Shown here one piece after another: positions 17,849 to 26,299 of a DNA stretch of 64,000 bases. The position numbers and the translations under genes are program-made. The stretch is from contig JAXFOY010000023.1 in NCBI GenBank assembly GCA_034180045.1, positions 3,008 through 67,007 on the forward strand, written 5' to 3'. The number at the start of each line of letters is the position of its first letter. Position 1 is the first letter of the stretch. The notes under the pieces are model-generated. The model was not told the origin of the DNA and ran no database searches. It saw only the letters and a program-made list of their open reading frames with translations. The DNA comes from Eubacterium_B sp034180045 (GTDB taxonomy: Bacteria; Bacillota; Clostridia; Peptostreptococcales; Anaerovoracaceae).

Positions 17849-19945
17849 CTATACCTCCTCTGCAAACCTGTTTTTACCTATCTGTCTCATGCTTCCGGTT
17901 GTCTTGCAAATCACCTTATCAAATACATGAAGCATCGCCGGCAATATGAATATTACTGCAAGCACACTTATGATTGCGCCTCTGGACATCAAAGTGCACA
18001 GCGACTTTATCATATCTATATTCGAGTACATAGCAACTCCGAAAGTCGCCGCAAAGAATCCGAGACCGCTGACGATTATCGACGGTATCGATGTCGCCAA
18101 AGCGATATTTATCGCAGAATCCGTATCTTTCCCACCGAGTCTTTCCGCCTTATATCTGGTAGTCATCAAAATAGCATAGTCCACCGTCGAGCCCAGCTGT
18201 ATCGTACTTATGCAGATTGGCGCTATAAACGGCAGCGACACATCCATGTAATGCGATAACCCAAGATTTATGAATATAGCAAACTCTATTACTGCAACAA
18301 GTATTACAGGTATCGAAGCACTCTTGAATACAAAGAGTATAATCAGGAATACCAGAAATATCGAAACCGTATTTACTATATCAAAGTCTCTGCTTGTCGT
18401 CTTTATCAAGTCATGGGTCGCAGGAGCTTCACCTATCAAAAGACCGTCCTTGTCATACTCCTTGATAATCTTCTTAGCGTCGGCTACCTGCTTATTTACC
18501 GGATCCGACGCCACTTCATACTCCGATGTAATCATTATGAGCTGATATTTGCCGGATTTTAGTTTGCTGCTTAGCTCCTTTGGAATAAATTCGTCAGGAA
18601 TCGTTCCGCCTACCAAGCTGTCAAGTCCCATTGCAACCTTGATTCCCTTTAGATTACTTATTCTGTCCGTCATCCCGGTGACATCCTTGTTGCTAAGCTT
18701 TGAGTTAACCAAAGCCATGTACGTGCTTCCAAGCTCAAAGTGTTCCTTTTGTTTTTCATTCGCAATCACGCTTGGGAGATTCTTAGGAAGAGAATCGCCT
18801 ATATTGTAATAGACCTCTTTGTTAGCCTGGTTGTATGCAAATATTGCCGGAATCAATACGATGAGGAAAATACCAATCTGAATAAACGGCTTTGCTGTTA
18901 CCTTTTTTGCAAATGCGCTCATATCGGGTATCAAACTTCTATGTCTGGTCTTCTCTATGAATTTATCAAATGTGAGTATCATAGCCGGCAATATGGTCAC
19001 ACAGCTTATAACTCCGAAGATTACACCCTTTGCCATAACGATGCCCAAATCCATACCAAGCTTATATGTCATAAAGCAAAGTGCGACGAAGCCTGCAACC
19101 GTAGTAATCGAGCTTCCGATAACCGCGCTCAAGGTCTTGTTTACCGCCTCTGCCATCGCTTCATAATCGTCTCCTGTTATTTCCCTCTCCTCTTCATATT
19201 TGTGCCAGAGGAATATCGAATAGTCCATTGTAACCGCAAGCTGAAGCACCGACGAAAGCGCCTTTGTTATATATGAGATATCACCCATGAATATGTTCGA
19301 GCCCAGATTCCACATTATCGCCATACCTATGCCGGCAAGGAAGATAAAAGGAATCAGCCACGAATCCAGGAACACCATCATCACTATAGTTGCAAGAAGT
19401 ACTGCAAGCCCAACATATATAGGTTCCTCTTTTTCGCACAAGTCCTTGAGATCTGTCACCAGTGCCGACATTCCCGTCAAAAAGCACTCCTTTGCGGCAA
19501 CATTCCTTATGTCTTTTATCGTCGTCATCGTATCTTCTGCGGATGTTGAACTGTCAAAGAAGATGACCATCAAAGTCGCATCACCGCTGTTGAAGGCTCT
19601 GTAATACTTCTTTGGCAGAAGCTCCATCGGAATCTTTCCATTTGAAAGGCTGTCATACCAAATGACGGAATCGACATGTTCAATCTTCTCTATCTTTGTT
19701 TTGAGCCGAATTATATCCTTTTGCTCCATGCCCTCGACGACCATGGTTGAGACTGCACCTTTACCAAATTTGTCTAACAAAATATCCTGTCCCTTGACCG
19801 TGTCCATATCCTTTGGCAGATAGTGGAGCATGTCGTAGTTTATCCCGGTGCCTATCATTCCGAAAAATGACGGAATCAACAGCAAAATGCCGATAATCAG
19901 TATTAGTTTATTGTGTTTTACCGTTGCCTTTCCAAACCTTTTCAT
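17849..19945 (-). CDS. MMPL/RND-family exporter
   Basis: A 698-residue RND-superfamily membrane protein with two repeats of one membrane helix, a large extracellular loop and five further helices. LAVTMDYSIFLWHKYEEE and LGSTVDYAILMTTRYKAE are the two equivalent TM4-type motifs with the conserved Asp. MMPL proteins export lipids or hydrophobic compounds using the proton gradient. It lies between a TetR regulator and the heptad-repeat secreted protein, forming a putative export module. Substrate is unknown. Confidence 0.92.
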   Translation of the reverse strand: MKRFGKATVKHNKLILIIGILLLIPSFFGMIGTGINYDMLHYLPKDMDTVKGQDILLDKFGKGAVSTMVVEGMEQKDIIRLKTKIEKIEHVDSVIWYDSLSNGKIPMELLPKKYYRAFNSGDATLMVIFFDSSTSAEDTMTTIKDIRNVAAKECFLTGMSALVTDLKDLCEKEEPIYVGLAVLLATIVMMVFLDSWLIPFIFLAGIGMAIMWNLGSNIFMGDISYITKALSSVLQLAVTMDYSIFLWHKYEEEREITGDDYEAMAEAVNKTLSAVIGSSITTVAGFVALCFMTYKLGMDLGIVMAKGVIFGVISCVTILPAMILTFDKFIEKTRHRSLIPDMSAFAKKVTAKPFIQIGIFLIVLIPAIFAYNQANKEVYYNIGDSLPKNLPSVIANEKQKEHFELGSTYMALVNSKLSNKDVTGMTDRISNLKGIKVAMGLDSLVGGTIPDEFIPKELSSKLKSGKYQLIMITSEYEVASDPVNKQVADAKKIIKEYDKDGLLIGEAPATHDLIKTTSRDFDIVNTVSIFLVFLIILFVFKSASIPVILVAVIEFAIFINLGLSHYMDVSLPFIAPICISTIQLGSTVDYAILMTTRYKAERLGGKDTDSAINIALATSIPSIIVSGLGFFAATFGVAMYSNIDMIKSLCTLMSRGAIISVLAVIFILPAMLHVFDKVICKTTGSMRQIGKNRFAEEV

Positions 19946-19969
19946 AATTTATCACCCCTACATTTTATC

Positions 19970-19983
19970 TATCCTCAAGGATA
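19970..19983. promoter_or_regulatory. Short palindrome upstream of the MMPL gene, possible TetR operator
   Basis: TATCCT-CA-AGGATA, a perfect dyad 25 bases upstream of the MMPL start codon and downstream of the TetR gene terminator. The position suits repression by the adjacent TetR protein, but this is inferred. Confidence 0.4.
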
Positions 19984-20014
19984 ATATATCTAAATTTGCC
20001 TAATAAAAATGGAC

Positions 20015-20048
20015 AATAAAAAATCAATGCCCAAAATTTAGGCATTGA
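20015..20048 (-). terminator. Terminator between the TetR gene and the MMPL gene
   Basis: TCAATGCC and GGCATTGA form a perfect 8-bp stem. On the minus strand it is followed by TTTTTTATTG, about 20 bases after the TetR stop. Confidence 0.8.
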
Positions 20049-20067
20049 CCTGTTTTTGTCTAATATA

Positions 20068-20628
20068 TTATCTTGTTTTTGCGTTTTTTAGCGCATTTTT
20101 TACGCTGTCATACATTAAAACGCGAATCCTTCGTATAAATGATTCCGGCTCATCTTTCATTCCGCGCTGTAACCACTCGAGGACTATTCCAACGGCGGCG
20201 TGTTTGTAGAATATGATGATGAGGTCCTTGTCTTCATTGCTGACATCTATCCCGACAGCCTGCTGATTGACGTACCTTGCAACACTTTGAGTAGATACAT
20301 TGTATAAGTAGCGCTCAAGCATATCCCTGCTTATCGAGTTATATACATTGAATATAAGCCTTTTATTTTCGAGTGCAAAACGCGAAGCATCTATGAATAT
20401 ACGCTCCCAGTCGTCATCATCCTCAGGAATCTGCTCAGCAATAGCCTCTGTTTCAGTTTCAAAAATATCCGCTAACAGCTCATATATATCCTTATAGTGA
20501 TAATAAAATGTGTTGCGGTTAACCCCGCAATCCTCTACCAAATCCTTAACCCTGATTTTTTCGAGCGGCCTTTCGTTCAGGGCACGTATCATCGCCTCCC
20601 TGAGAGCCTTCTTTGTTAAGTTTGACAT
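20068..20628 (-). CDS. TetR-family transcriptional regulator
   Basis: A 186-residue regulator with an N-terminal TetR helix-turn-helix (IRVKDLVEDCGVNRNTFYYHYKDIYELL, about residues 21-48) and a C-terminal ligand/dimer domain of the DhaS/TetR_C_8 style. It is encoded directly upstream of the MMPL exporter and secreted heptad-repeat gene and most likely controls them. A terminator separates it from them, so exporter expression should depend on a promoter inside the 122-base gap, where a dyad lies. Confidence 0.9.
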   Translation of the reverse strand: MSNLTKKALREAMIRALNERPLEKIRVKDLVEDCGVNRNTFYYHYKDIYELLADIFETETEAIAEQIPEDDDDWERIFIDASRFALENKRLIFNVYNSISRDMLERYLYNVSTQSVARYVNQQAVGIDVSNEDKDLIIIFYKHAAVGIVLEWLQRGMKDEPESFIRRIRVLMYDSVKNALKNAKTR

Positions 20629-20655
20629 AATCTACCTCTATCAAAATTATCGACC

Positions 20656-21363
20656 TTACTCGCCGTGCGAAACGCTGCCGTCACCGCTGAGTGAAATTTT
20701 CTCACCGCCGGTTGCTTTGTTTTGACCAAACACCGATTTGAAAAAATCCTTATTTCTTGCCAAAATTTCTCTAACTTCTCTATAACTATGCCCTGAAAAA
20801 GAATGTTGATCCGCACTTACTCCGATTGCTTGCATTCCCATTTTTTCGGCAATGTAAAGCGCTCTGTACTCGTGATACTTTTGAGTAACTACAATGAGTT
20901 TTTTTACATCAAATATCTCTTTTGCTCTCACCATCGATTCTGAAGTTGAAAAGCCTGCATGGTCACAGAAAATATCGCTTTTCGGAATACCGCTTTCAAT
21001 GCAGTAGTTTAGCATAACATGAATTTCATTATGCTCCATTCTCCCGTTATCACCTGTAAGCAATATTTTTGCCGCTGCCCCCTTTTTATATAGAGCTATA
21101 CCTGCATCAAGGCGATCTTTTAGAATCGGAGACGGCGTATTCCTGTTAATAATTCCGGCTCCCAAAATCATAATGCAGTCCGCCTCTTCACCTTTAAGTT
21201 CTGCTAATACGGTGTCTGAGATTTCATTTTTCGGGGTATCTATGGAGTAGTGCAAATTTGCACCGCCCGTGTGTCTTACATAGAAATTAATTGAAATAGC
21301 GATAAGTATTATCAGTATCAAAGTTATAGCTATGTGTTTGAAGGTTCTTTTTATTATCTTCAT
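20656..21363 (-). CDS. DUF218/SanA-like membrane-anchored protein
   Basis: A 235-residue protein with a single N-terminal membrane anchor (about residues 7-30) and a DUF218 (YdcF/SanA/ElyC) domain: ADCIMILGAG, then KILLTGDNG, and KKLIVVTQKYHEYRALYIAEKMG. SanA-type proteins affect envelope permeability; biochemical activity is unsettled. Upstream in-frame codons lack an SD. ATG at 21363 follows GAGGT with proper spacing, so I use it. It is transcribed divergently from aroB. Confidence 0.85.
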   Translation of the reverse strand: MKIIKRTFKHIAITLILIILIAISINFYVRHTGGANLHYSIDTPKNEISDTVLAELKGEEADCIMILGAGIINRNTPSPILKDRLDAGIALYKKGAAAKILLTGDNGRMEHNEIHVMLNYCIESGIPKSDIFCDHAGFSTSESMVRAKEIFDVKKLIVVTQKYHEYRALYIAEKMGMQAIGVSADQHSFSGHSYREVREILARNKDFFKSVFGQNKATGGEKISLSGDGSVSHGE

Positions 21364-21454
21364 CAAATTTGACCTCATCATTTTGCAAAATTCTAATATA
21401 TATGGTATCATTCATATATATTTCGCGAATTGTTTATTTTCTTGGGAGTAAAGC

Positions 21455-22504
21455 ATGAAAAAATTTACAGTTTCAACATCAACACCATATGACATCCTTA
21501 TAGGCCGTGACCTCATATACAATATAGGCGAACTTTTGAAGCCGGTTTTCTCACCAAGACGAGTTTGTATTATCACAGACAGCACAGTCAACGGACTATA
21601 TTCGCAGGTAGTTATGACATCTCTCATAGAGTCAGGATACCAAACATCTAAAGTGCTTTTTCCATCAGGGGAACACTCTAAGAATCTGACCACATATTCC
21701 AATATACTTGAAGCCCTTGCTGACGAGGGCTTAACCCGCAGTGACTTAATTCTAGCCTTAGGAGGTGGCGTTGTATGCGACCTTGCAGGCTTTGCCGCGG
21801 GTACATATATGCGCGGTATCAACTATATAGTGGTTCCGACGACGCTCCAGGCATCTATAGATACTGCCATCGGCGGCAAAACCGGAATTAACCTTCTCGG
21901 AGGCAAAAATTTGGCAGGAGTTTTTTGGCAGCCTTCACTTGTAGTGTGTGACAGCAAGATTTATGAAACTCTTCCAAACGAATGTCTCCTTGACGGAATA
22001 GCTGAAGCTATCAAAAACGCGGTAATCGCAGAAACCGGGCTTCTAAACCATTTGCGAGAGCGCAATTATGAATATGTAATCGAAAGATGTATTTCTATCA
22101 AAAAGTCCCTTGTTGAAGCAGACGAAAGAGAGACAAGCCTCAGACAGCTGCTGAACTTTGGACACACAATCGGACACGGAATAGAAAAACTGACTTCATA
22201 CACGGTAACTCATGGGCAAGCTGTGGCAAAAGGAATGATTGCTGAAGCAAAGGGTTCATATGCATTGGGGCTGACCCCCAACGATATTAGCGGCGAATTG
22301 ACTGAAATTCTACAAGAATTCGGATTCGACACCTCTTTGGACTACGATGCCAAAGAAATTTACAAGCTTGCGCTGAAAGACAAAAAAATCAGGGATGGTC
22401 AAATCAATATGATAGTTCCCGACTCAGTTGGCAAATGTGCGCTGAGAAAACTTTCTCTTCCTGAACTTGATGAGCTTATTGCTCTTGGGCTTAGTCAAAA
22501 ATAG
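21455..22504 (+). CDS. aroB: 3-dehydroquinate synthase
   Basis: A 349-residue AroB. The NAD-binding loop GGGVVCDLAGFAAGTYMRG is near residues 103-121. Zinc ligands are visible as Glu in DGIAEAIKNA, His in NFGHTIGHGIE and His in THGQAVAKGM. It converts DAHP to 3-dehydroquinate in the shikimate pathway. It is a single gene here, away from other aro genes, with GGGAG before the ATG and a terminator after the stop. Confidence 0.97.
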   Translation: MKKFTVSTSTPYDILIGRDLIYNIGELLKPVFSPRRVCIITDSTVNGLYSQVVMTSLIESGYQTSKVLFPSGEHSKNLTTYSNILEALADEGLTRSDLILALGGGVVCDLAGFAAGTYMRGINYIVVPTTLQASIDTAIGGKTGINLLGGKNLAGVFWQPSLVVCDSKIYETLPNECLLDGIAEAIKNAVIAETGLLNHLRERNYEYVIERCISIKKSLVEADERETSLRQLLNFGHTIGHGIEKLTSYTVTHGQAVAKGMIAEAKGSYALGLTPNDISGELTEILQEFGFDTSLDYDAKEIYKLALKDKKIRDGQINMIVPDSVGKCALRKLSLPELDELIALGLSQK

Positions 22505-22528
22505 ATATCTTATATATCCGATAAATTT

Positions 22529-22551
22529 AAGGGGCTTTATAGCCCCTTTTG
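22529..22551. terminator. Bidirectional terminator between aroB and the LTA-synthase-like gene
   Basis: AAGGGGCT and AGCCCCTT form a stem with TTTTGTTTT on the plus strand and an A/T-rich flank on the other. It serves the converging aroB and sulfatase-family genes. Confidence 0.85.
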
Positions 22552-22553
22552 TT

Positions 22554-24536
22554 TTATTCCGTCGTGCTGATTATTTCTTTATTTGATTTATCTATCTGGC
22601 TAACCTTCATATCTTTAGCTTTTTCAATCTCAACCTCTTCCTGTAAACCTAAAAGAGTCGGACCTAAATATATGGTTGACAGCGGTGCCCCATTCATCGT
22701 CACCTTGCTGTATTCCGTAAAGTTCTCGCCTTTTATGTAAAACCTACCGCCTATGCTTACAATTTTATCTATCTTAACGCGCTTCACACCCATTTTCATC
22801 TTGGTAGGAGCGACTGCTTTCTCATTGCCGCCATATATATACCGGTTTCCGTAAAGCATATCATAACCCAGTAAGTTTAATCCCTTTATGAAATCATCAC
22901 TGCTATGATCCATATTTTGTTGATACCTGAAAATAGTCCCTTCATGTAAGCCAATCCTGTCACAGACATCTGCTGTAAGTTCATATGCATGCAAATCCTT
23001 GTCCTGCTTTTCCATTTTGAAGTTTGACCAAATAACGTAAGGTGTTTCATACAAGTCCTTGTCGTACGAATCCGCAGTAATATCCAGTGCCGGAATATGG
23101 TCGCCGTACATTACTAATATAGTAGGTTCATCCAACTTTGATAATTCATCAGTCAAATGCTTAACAAATTGATCCATCTCATAAAGCTGGTTAACATAAT
23201 ATTCATATTTCCATTTTAGGTCCTGAGACGGCGCCTCTGTAACCTCGACTTTAGGCTGCTTCACAAGCTGTTCCGTAGGGTATTTGCCATGCCCCTGGAC
23301 GGATATGGTATATATGTAATCCCTTGACTTAGTCGACTTGAGAGCATCCATTATCTGCCCCGTCAAAATCTTATCCTTTGCCCAATTCTTCGGTGTTTTA
23401 GGCACATCGCTCATATACTCAAGAGAAGTAAACGTGTCATATCCTATATTCTTGAAAACTTCATTTCTGTTATAAAATAAAGCTCTGTGATTATGAATGG
23501 CATGTGTTGAAAATCCGATGTTTTTTAGGTCTAAAGCTATACTTTCAGCCGGTGTACCTCTCAAAACGGATTTGAACGGATATTCACCCGGTCCGAAGAA
23601 TTTTACAGACAGGCCGGTCATAACCTCAAATTCCGTGTTCGCTGTTCCTGCACCGCAAGCCGGAACAGTCAGGTATCCTGACGATTGAGAATTCATCAGA
23701 CTTCTAAAATTAGGAATCGCATCCGTTGACAATTTGATTTTATTAAATAGAGTAGGATCCGTAAACGACTCTAATTGCAAGAACAAAACATTAGGATACT
23801 TCTCGTCATTGTCTTTTGTTTTGAGAGATTCCAACCCTACATTTTCAATGTTCGCCTTGGCAAGAAGTTCCCGTATGGACTCCTCACTATATTCTGAAGG
23901 CTTTTGAATTCCCGTATTCAGCCATGTGTTAATAAAGCAGTACGGCACCCCGTAGTCTTGATATGCATACGCAAGATTTCCAAAGAATGTAGCAAGAACA
24001 TTTGCCTTTATCAATCCCCATGTTGCCCCGAATGTAACCGCTATGGTCAAAGCGACTATGGCAATGCTGCTCCTGAACTTTCCCGACATATTTTTTTTAG
24101 GCAATTTAATCCATAAAATAACAACTGCAATTACTAAGAAGATTAACAGCCCGGCAATAATCGATAACTGAACCTTATTGAAATAATTGGTTAAAATTGT
24201 CGCTGCATCTGTTATAGAAGATAAATCCTTGACTGTAAACGGCGTCATTCTCTCCAGCAAGATTACACCGTTCGCAAGACCGATCGCCAGCCAGACCGCA
24301 GAGATTAAAACCATAAAGAAATATCTCCTCTTGAAAAGGCATGAGATTGATAGGGTTGCCGCAATTACCAAGCCGTTATACAAGAAAACTATCGGACTGT
24401 TTACCAAAAATCCCAGACCACCAAAATATTTTCGAGCCAGCGTTTCAATTATTAAATTAATAGTAAAGCCCCAAATTAAGCAAAAAATAATTCCATTTTG
24501 GATTATTTTATTGCCTGCTGTTTTTAGCTTATTCAT
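22554..24536 (-). CDS. LTA-synthase-family phosphoglycerol transferase (sulfatase fold)
   Basis: A 660-residue membrane enzyme with about five N-terminal membrane helices (residues 10-190) and an extracellular alkaline-phosphatase/sulfatase domain. VLFLQLESF carries the first metal ligands, GAGTANTEFEVMTG the Thr nucleophile, and MYGDHIPALD late metal ligands. Relatives make lipoteichoic acid or transfer phosphoglycerol to glycans. A C-terminal extension of about 110 residues (from about 550) looks like an IPT/Ig-type beta domain (KIVSIGGRFYIKGENF), unusual for LtaS. I start at ATG 24536, 8 bases after GGAG; it overlaps the rsmA stop. Confidence 0.88.
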   Translation of the reverse strand: MNKLKTAGNKIIQNGIIFCLIWGFTINLIIETLARKYFGGLGFLVNSPIVFLYNGLVIAATLSISCLFKRRYFFMVLISAVWLAIGLANGVILLERMTPFTVKDLSSITDAATILTNYFNKVQLSIIAGLLIFLVIAVVILWIKLPKKNMSGKFRSSIAIVALTIAVTFGATWGLIKANVLATFFGNLAYAYQDYGVPYCFINTWLNTGIQKPSEYSEESIRELLAKANIENVGLESLKTKDNDEKYPNVLFLQLESFTDPTLFNKIKLSTDAIPNFRSLMNSQSSGYLTVPACGAGTANTEFEVMTGLSVKFFGPGEYPFKSVLRGTPAESIALDLKNIGFSTHAIHNHRALFYNRNEVFKNIGYDTFTSLEYMSDVPKTPKNWAKDKILTGQIMDALKSTKSRDYIYTISVQGHGKYPTEQLVKQPKVEVTEAPSQDLKWKYEYYVNQLYEMDQFVKHLTDELSKLDEPTILVMYGDHIPALDITADSYDKDLYETPYVIWSNFKMEKQDKDLHAYELTADVCDRIGLHEGTIFRYQQNMDHSSDDFIKGLNLLGYDMLYGNRYIYGGNEKAVAPTKMKMGVKRVKIDKIVSIGGRFYIKGENFTEYSKVTMNGAPLSTIYLGPTLLGLQEEVEIEKAKDMKVSQIDKSNKEIISTTE

Positions 24537-25395
24537 TCTTGTTCTCCATAAATACTGCAAGTTCATCTGATATTGCAGAAAATTCTTCTATTGAAAGAGT
24601 TTCTGCACGCCTTGTCTGATTAATACCAAGGTTTTCCAATGCAAGTCTTATTTCGTCCTTACTAAAACCCGCACCCGTCAGTGAATTTGAAATCGTTTTT
24701 CTCCTTTGAGCAAATCCTGCCTTTATACATCTGAACATAAGCTTTTCGTCTTTAGGATGCACAGGTTTTTCGTCCCTTATGCTCAGCTTCAGGACAGCTG
24801 AATCGACTTTTGGAATCGGGCTGAATACCTCTTTGGGCACCTCTGCGACTTGCTCAACCTCACAGTAATACTGTACTGCTAAGGAAATTGCACCAAAAGT
24901 TCTGCTTCCCGGACTTGCCATAATTCTCTCAGCAACTTCCTTTTGCATCATAATTGTTATCGATTCGATATTAATCTTATTCTCCAGAAGATACATTATG
25001 ATGGGAGTTGTTATATAGTATGGCAGATTACCTATAAGTTTTACGTGTCCAAAATTTGAAGAATCTATGATTTGATTTAGATTCGTTTTAAGGACATCTT
25101 GATTTATAACTTCTATATTTTCGTAGCCTCTCAGTGTAAAGTCAAGTACCGGAAGTAAATTTTTATCTATTTCTATTGCACAAACCTTACCCGCATACTT
25201 TGCGGCTTCCACTGTCAAAACTCCTATTCCGGGTCCAATCTCTATTATAAGGTCTTCATCTGTAATATCAGTTGCATCAATTATACTGTCAATTACCGCT
25301 TTGTCCGTTAGAAAATTCTGTCCCAGACTTTTTGCATTATGAAAACCGAATCTTTTTCTTATATCATTTATCGTTTTTAACGAATATAACTCCAT
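24529..25395 (-). CDS. rsmA: 16S rRNA (adenine1518-N6/adenine1519-N6)-dimethyltransferase
   Basis: A 288-residue KsgA-family enzyme. SAM motif I is IEIGPGIGVLT and motif IV is GNLPYYITTPI. It dimethylates two adjacent adenines at the 3' end of 16S rRNA during small-subunit maturation. It follows rnmV by 8 bases, the usual Firmicutes pairing, and its last codons overlap the start of the LTA-synthase-like gene. Confidence 0.98.
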   Translation of the reverse strand: MELYSLKTINDIRKRFGFHNAKSLGQNFLTDKAVIDSIIDATDITDEDLIIEIGPGIGVLTVEAAKYAGKVCAIEIDKNLLPVLDFTLRGYENIEVINQDVLKTNLNQIIDSSNFGHVKLIGNLPYYITTPIIMYLLENKINIESITIMMQKEVAERIMASPGSRTFGAISLAVQYYCEVEQVAEVPKEVFSPIPKVDSAVLKLSIRDEKPVHPKDEKLMFRCIKAGFAQRRKTISNSLTGAGFSKDEIRLALENLGINQTRRAETLSIEEFSAISDELAVFMENKNE

Positions 25396-25403
25396 ATTTT
25401 CCG

Positions 25404-25970
25404 TTAGTCTCCCAATTCCTCATTAAGCTTGGCAATCGCATCTTCAAAATCTTCACGGCTAATCCCCATAAAATTTAGTTTTTTCAAAAGTTGTTTACTG
25501 TTGCAATATCCAAGCCCCAGTTCATTGCCAAGAGCCGTTCTCCTGTTCCTTGCATTTTCGTCTCCTACAAGACGATTTTTTTCTAAATCCGCCGTGCCAA
25601 ATTCCGCCCTTCCATCCGAGAGCGTGCATCTCGCTCTTTTAAGCGCTGCAACAATATCTTCCGGAGCTGCGTTTTCAATTCCGATATCATCCTTTTTCTT
25701 CGCCTTTTCGGCAGTCAAAAAAGCTTGCTTTGCCTCAGGGTATCTTGCAATTATTCTCTCTCTTATGAGCCTTCCGGCATAGTCCGGATCCGTCATAATT
25801 ATTAAACCCTTTGTTTTGTAGGCAACATCAAGCTTTTCCCATGTAGATGAAGAAATTCCGTAGCCGTGAGTTTCAATTGTGACAGCCTTGACGGCATTGT
25901 TGATTGCTGCCGTATCATCCCTGCCTTCGACTACAATAACCTCGTTTATCACAAGTTTACCAGCATTCAT
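25404..25970 (-). CDS. rnmV: Ribonuclease M5
   Basis: A 188-residue TOPRIM protein. The catalytic Glu is in VVEGRDDTAA and the DxD in IMTDPDYAGR. It matures 5S rRNA precursor. The C-terminal part (about 115-188, with ENRLVGDENARNRRTALGNELGLGYCN) is the usual RNase M5 tail. It overlaps the DivIC-like gene by 4 bases and precedes rsmA. Confidence 0.96.
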   Translation of the reverse strand: MNAGKLVINEVIVVEGRDDTAAINNAVKAVTIETHGYGISSSTWEKLDVAYKTKGLIIMTDPDYAGRLIRERIIARYPEAKQAFLTAEKAKKKDDIGIENAAPEDIVAALKRARCTLSDGRAEFGTADLEKNRLVGDENARNRRTALGNELGLGYCNSKQLLKKLNFMGISREDFEDAIAKLNEELGD

Positions 25971-26299
25971 TTCTTTTCCTCACCCGCATTATCTTTTCCG
26001 GCCTGTTTTTCATCATCAAGGACATACAAAACCTCACCCGGCTTTATCATTTTAAGCTGTTTTCTTGCCTGTTCTTCAATATAATCCAGCTCATTGACAT
26101 TTTTTAGTTCCGCGGTCAAATCATCTCTATGACTTTCCAAAACTTTCTGTGTCTCTTGAAGTCGGCTCTTCTCGAGATGAAGCTGTATAATTTTCTTAAT
26201 AGAAAACCCGCAACCTATCAAAAGTGAAACAACTATCAAAGATAGAATGAATCTTCCAATATTTAATTTTTTCTTCTTTTTTCTCGTTGATTTTGCCAT
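25967..26299 (-). CDS. FtsB/DivIC-family septum formation protein
   Basis: A 110-residue single-span protein: lysine-rich cytoplasmic tail (1-14), membrane helix (about 15-33), coiled coil (about 36-75), and the DivIC/FtsB-like end IEEQARKQLKMIKPGEVLYVL. It would act in the divisome with FtsL/DivIB. The gene overlaps the end of the DnaD-like gene by 37 bases and rnmV by 4, so it belongs to the same transcript. Confidence 0.85.
   Translation of the reverse strand: MAKSTRKKKKKLNIGRFILSLIVVSLLIGCGFSIKKIIQLHLEKSRLQETQKVLESHRDDLTAELKNVNELDYIEEQARKQLKMIKPGEVLYVLDDEKQAGKDNAGEEKK

Noticed and set aside
21250..21263. GTGCAAATTTGCAC, resembling the OrdR dyad
   Set aside because: It lacks the four central bases present in both candidate OrdR sites and lies inside the SanA-like coding sequence, so it is probably chance.
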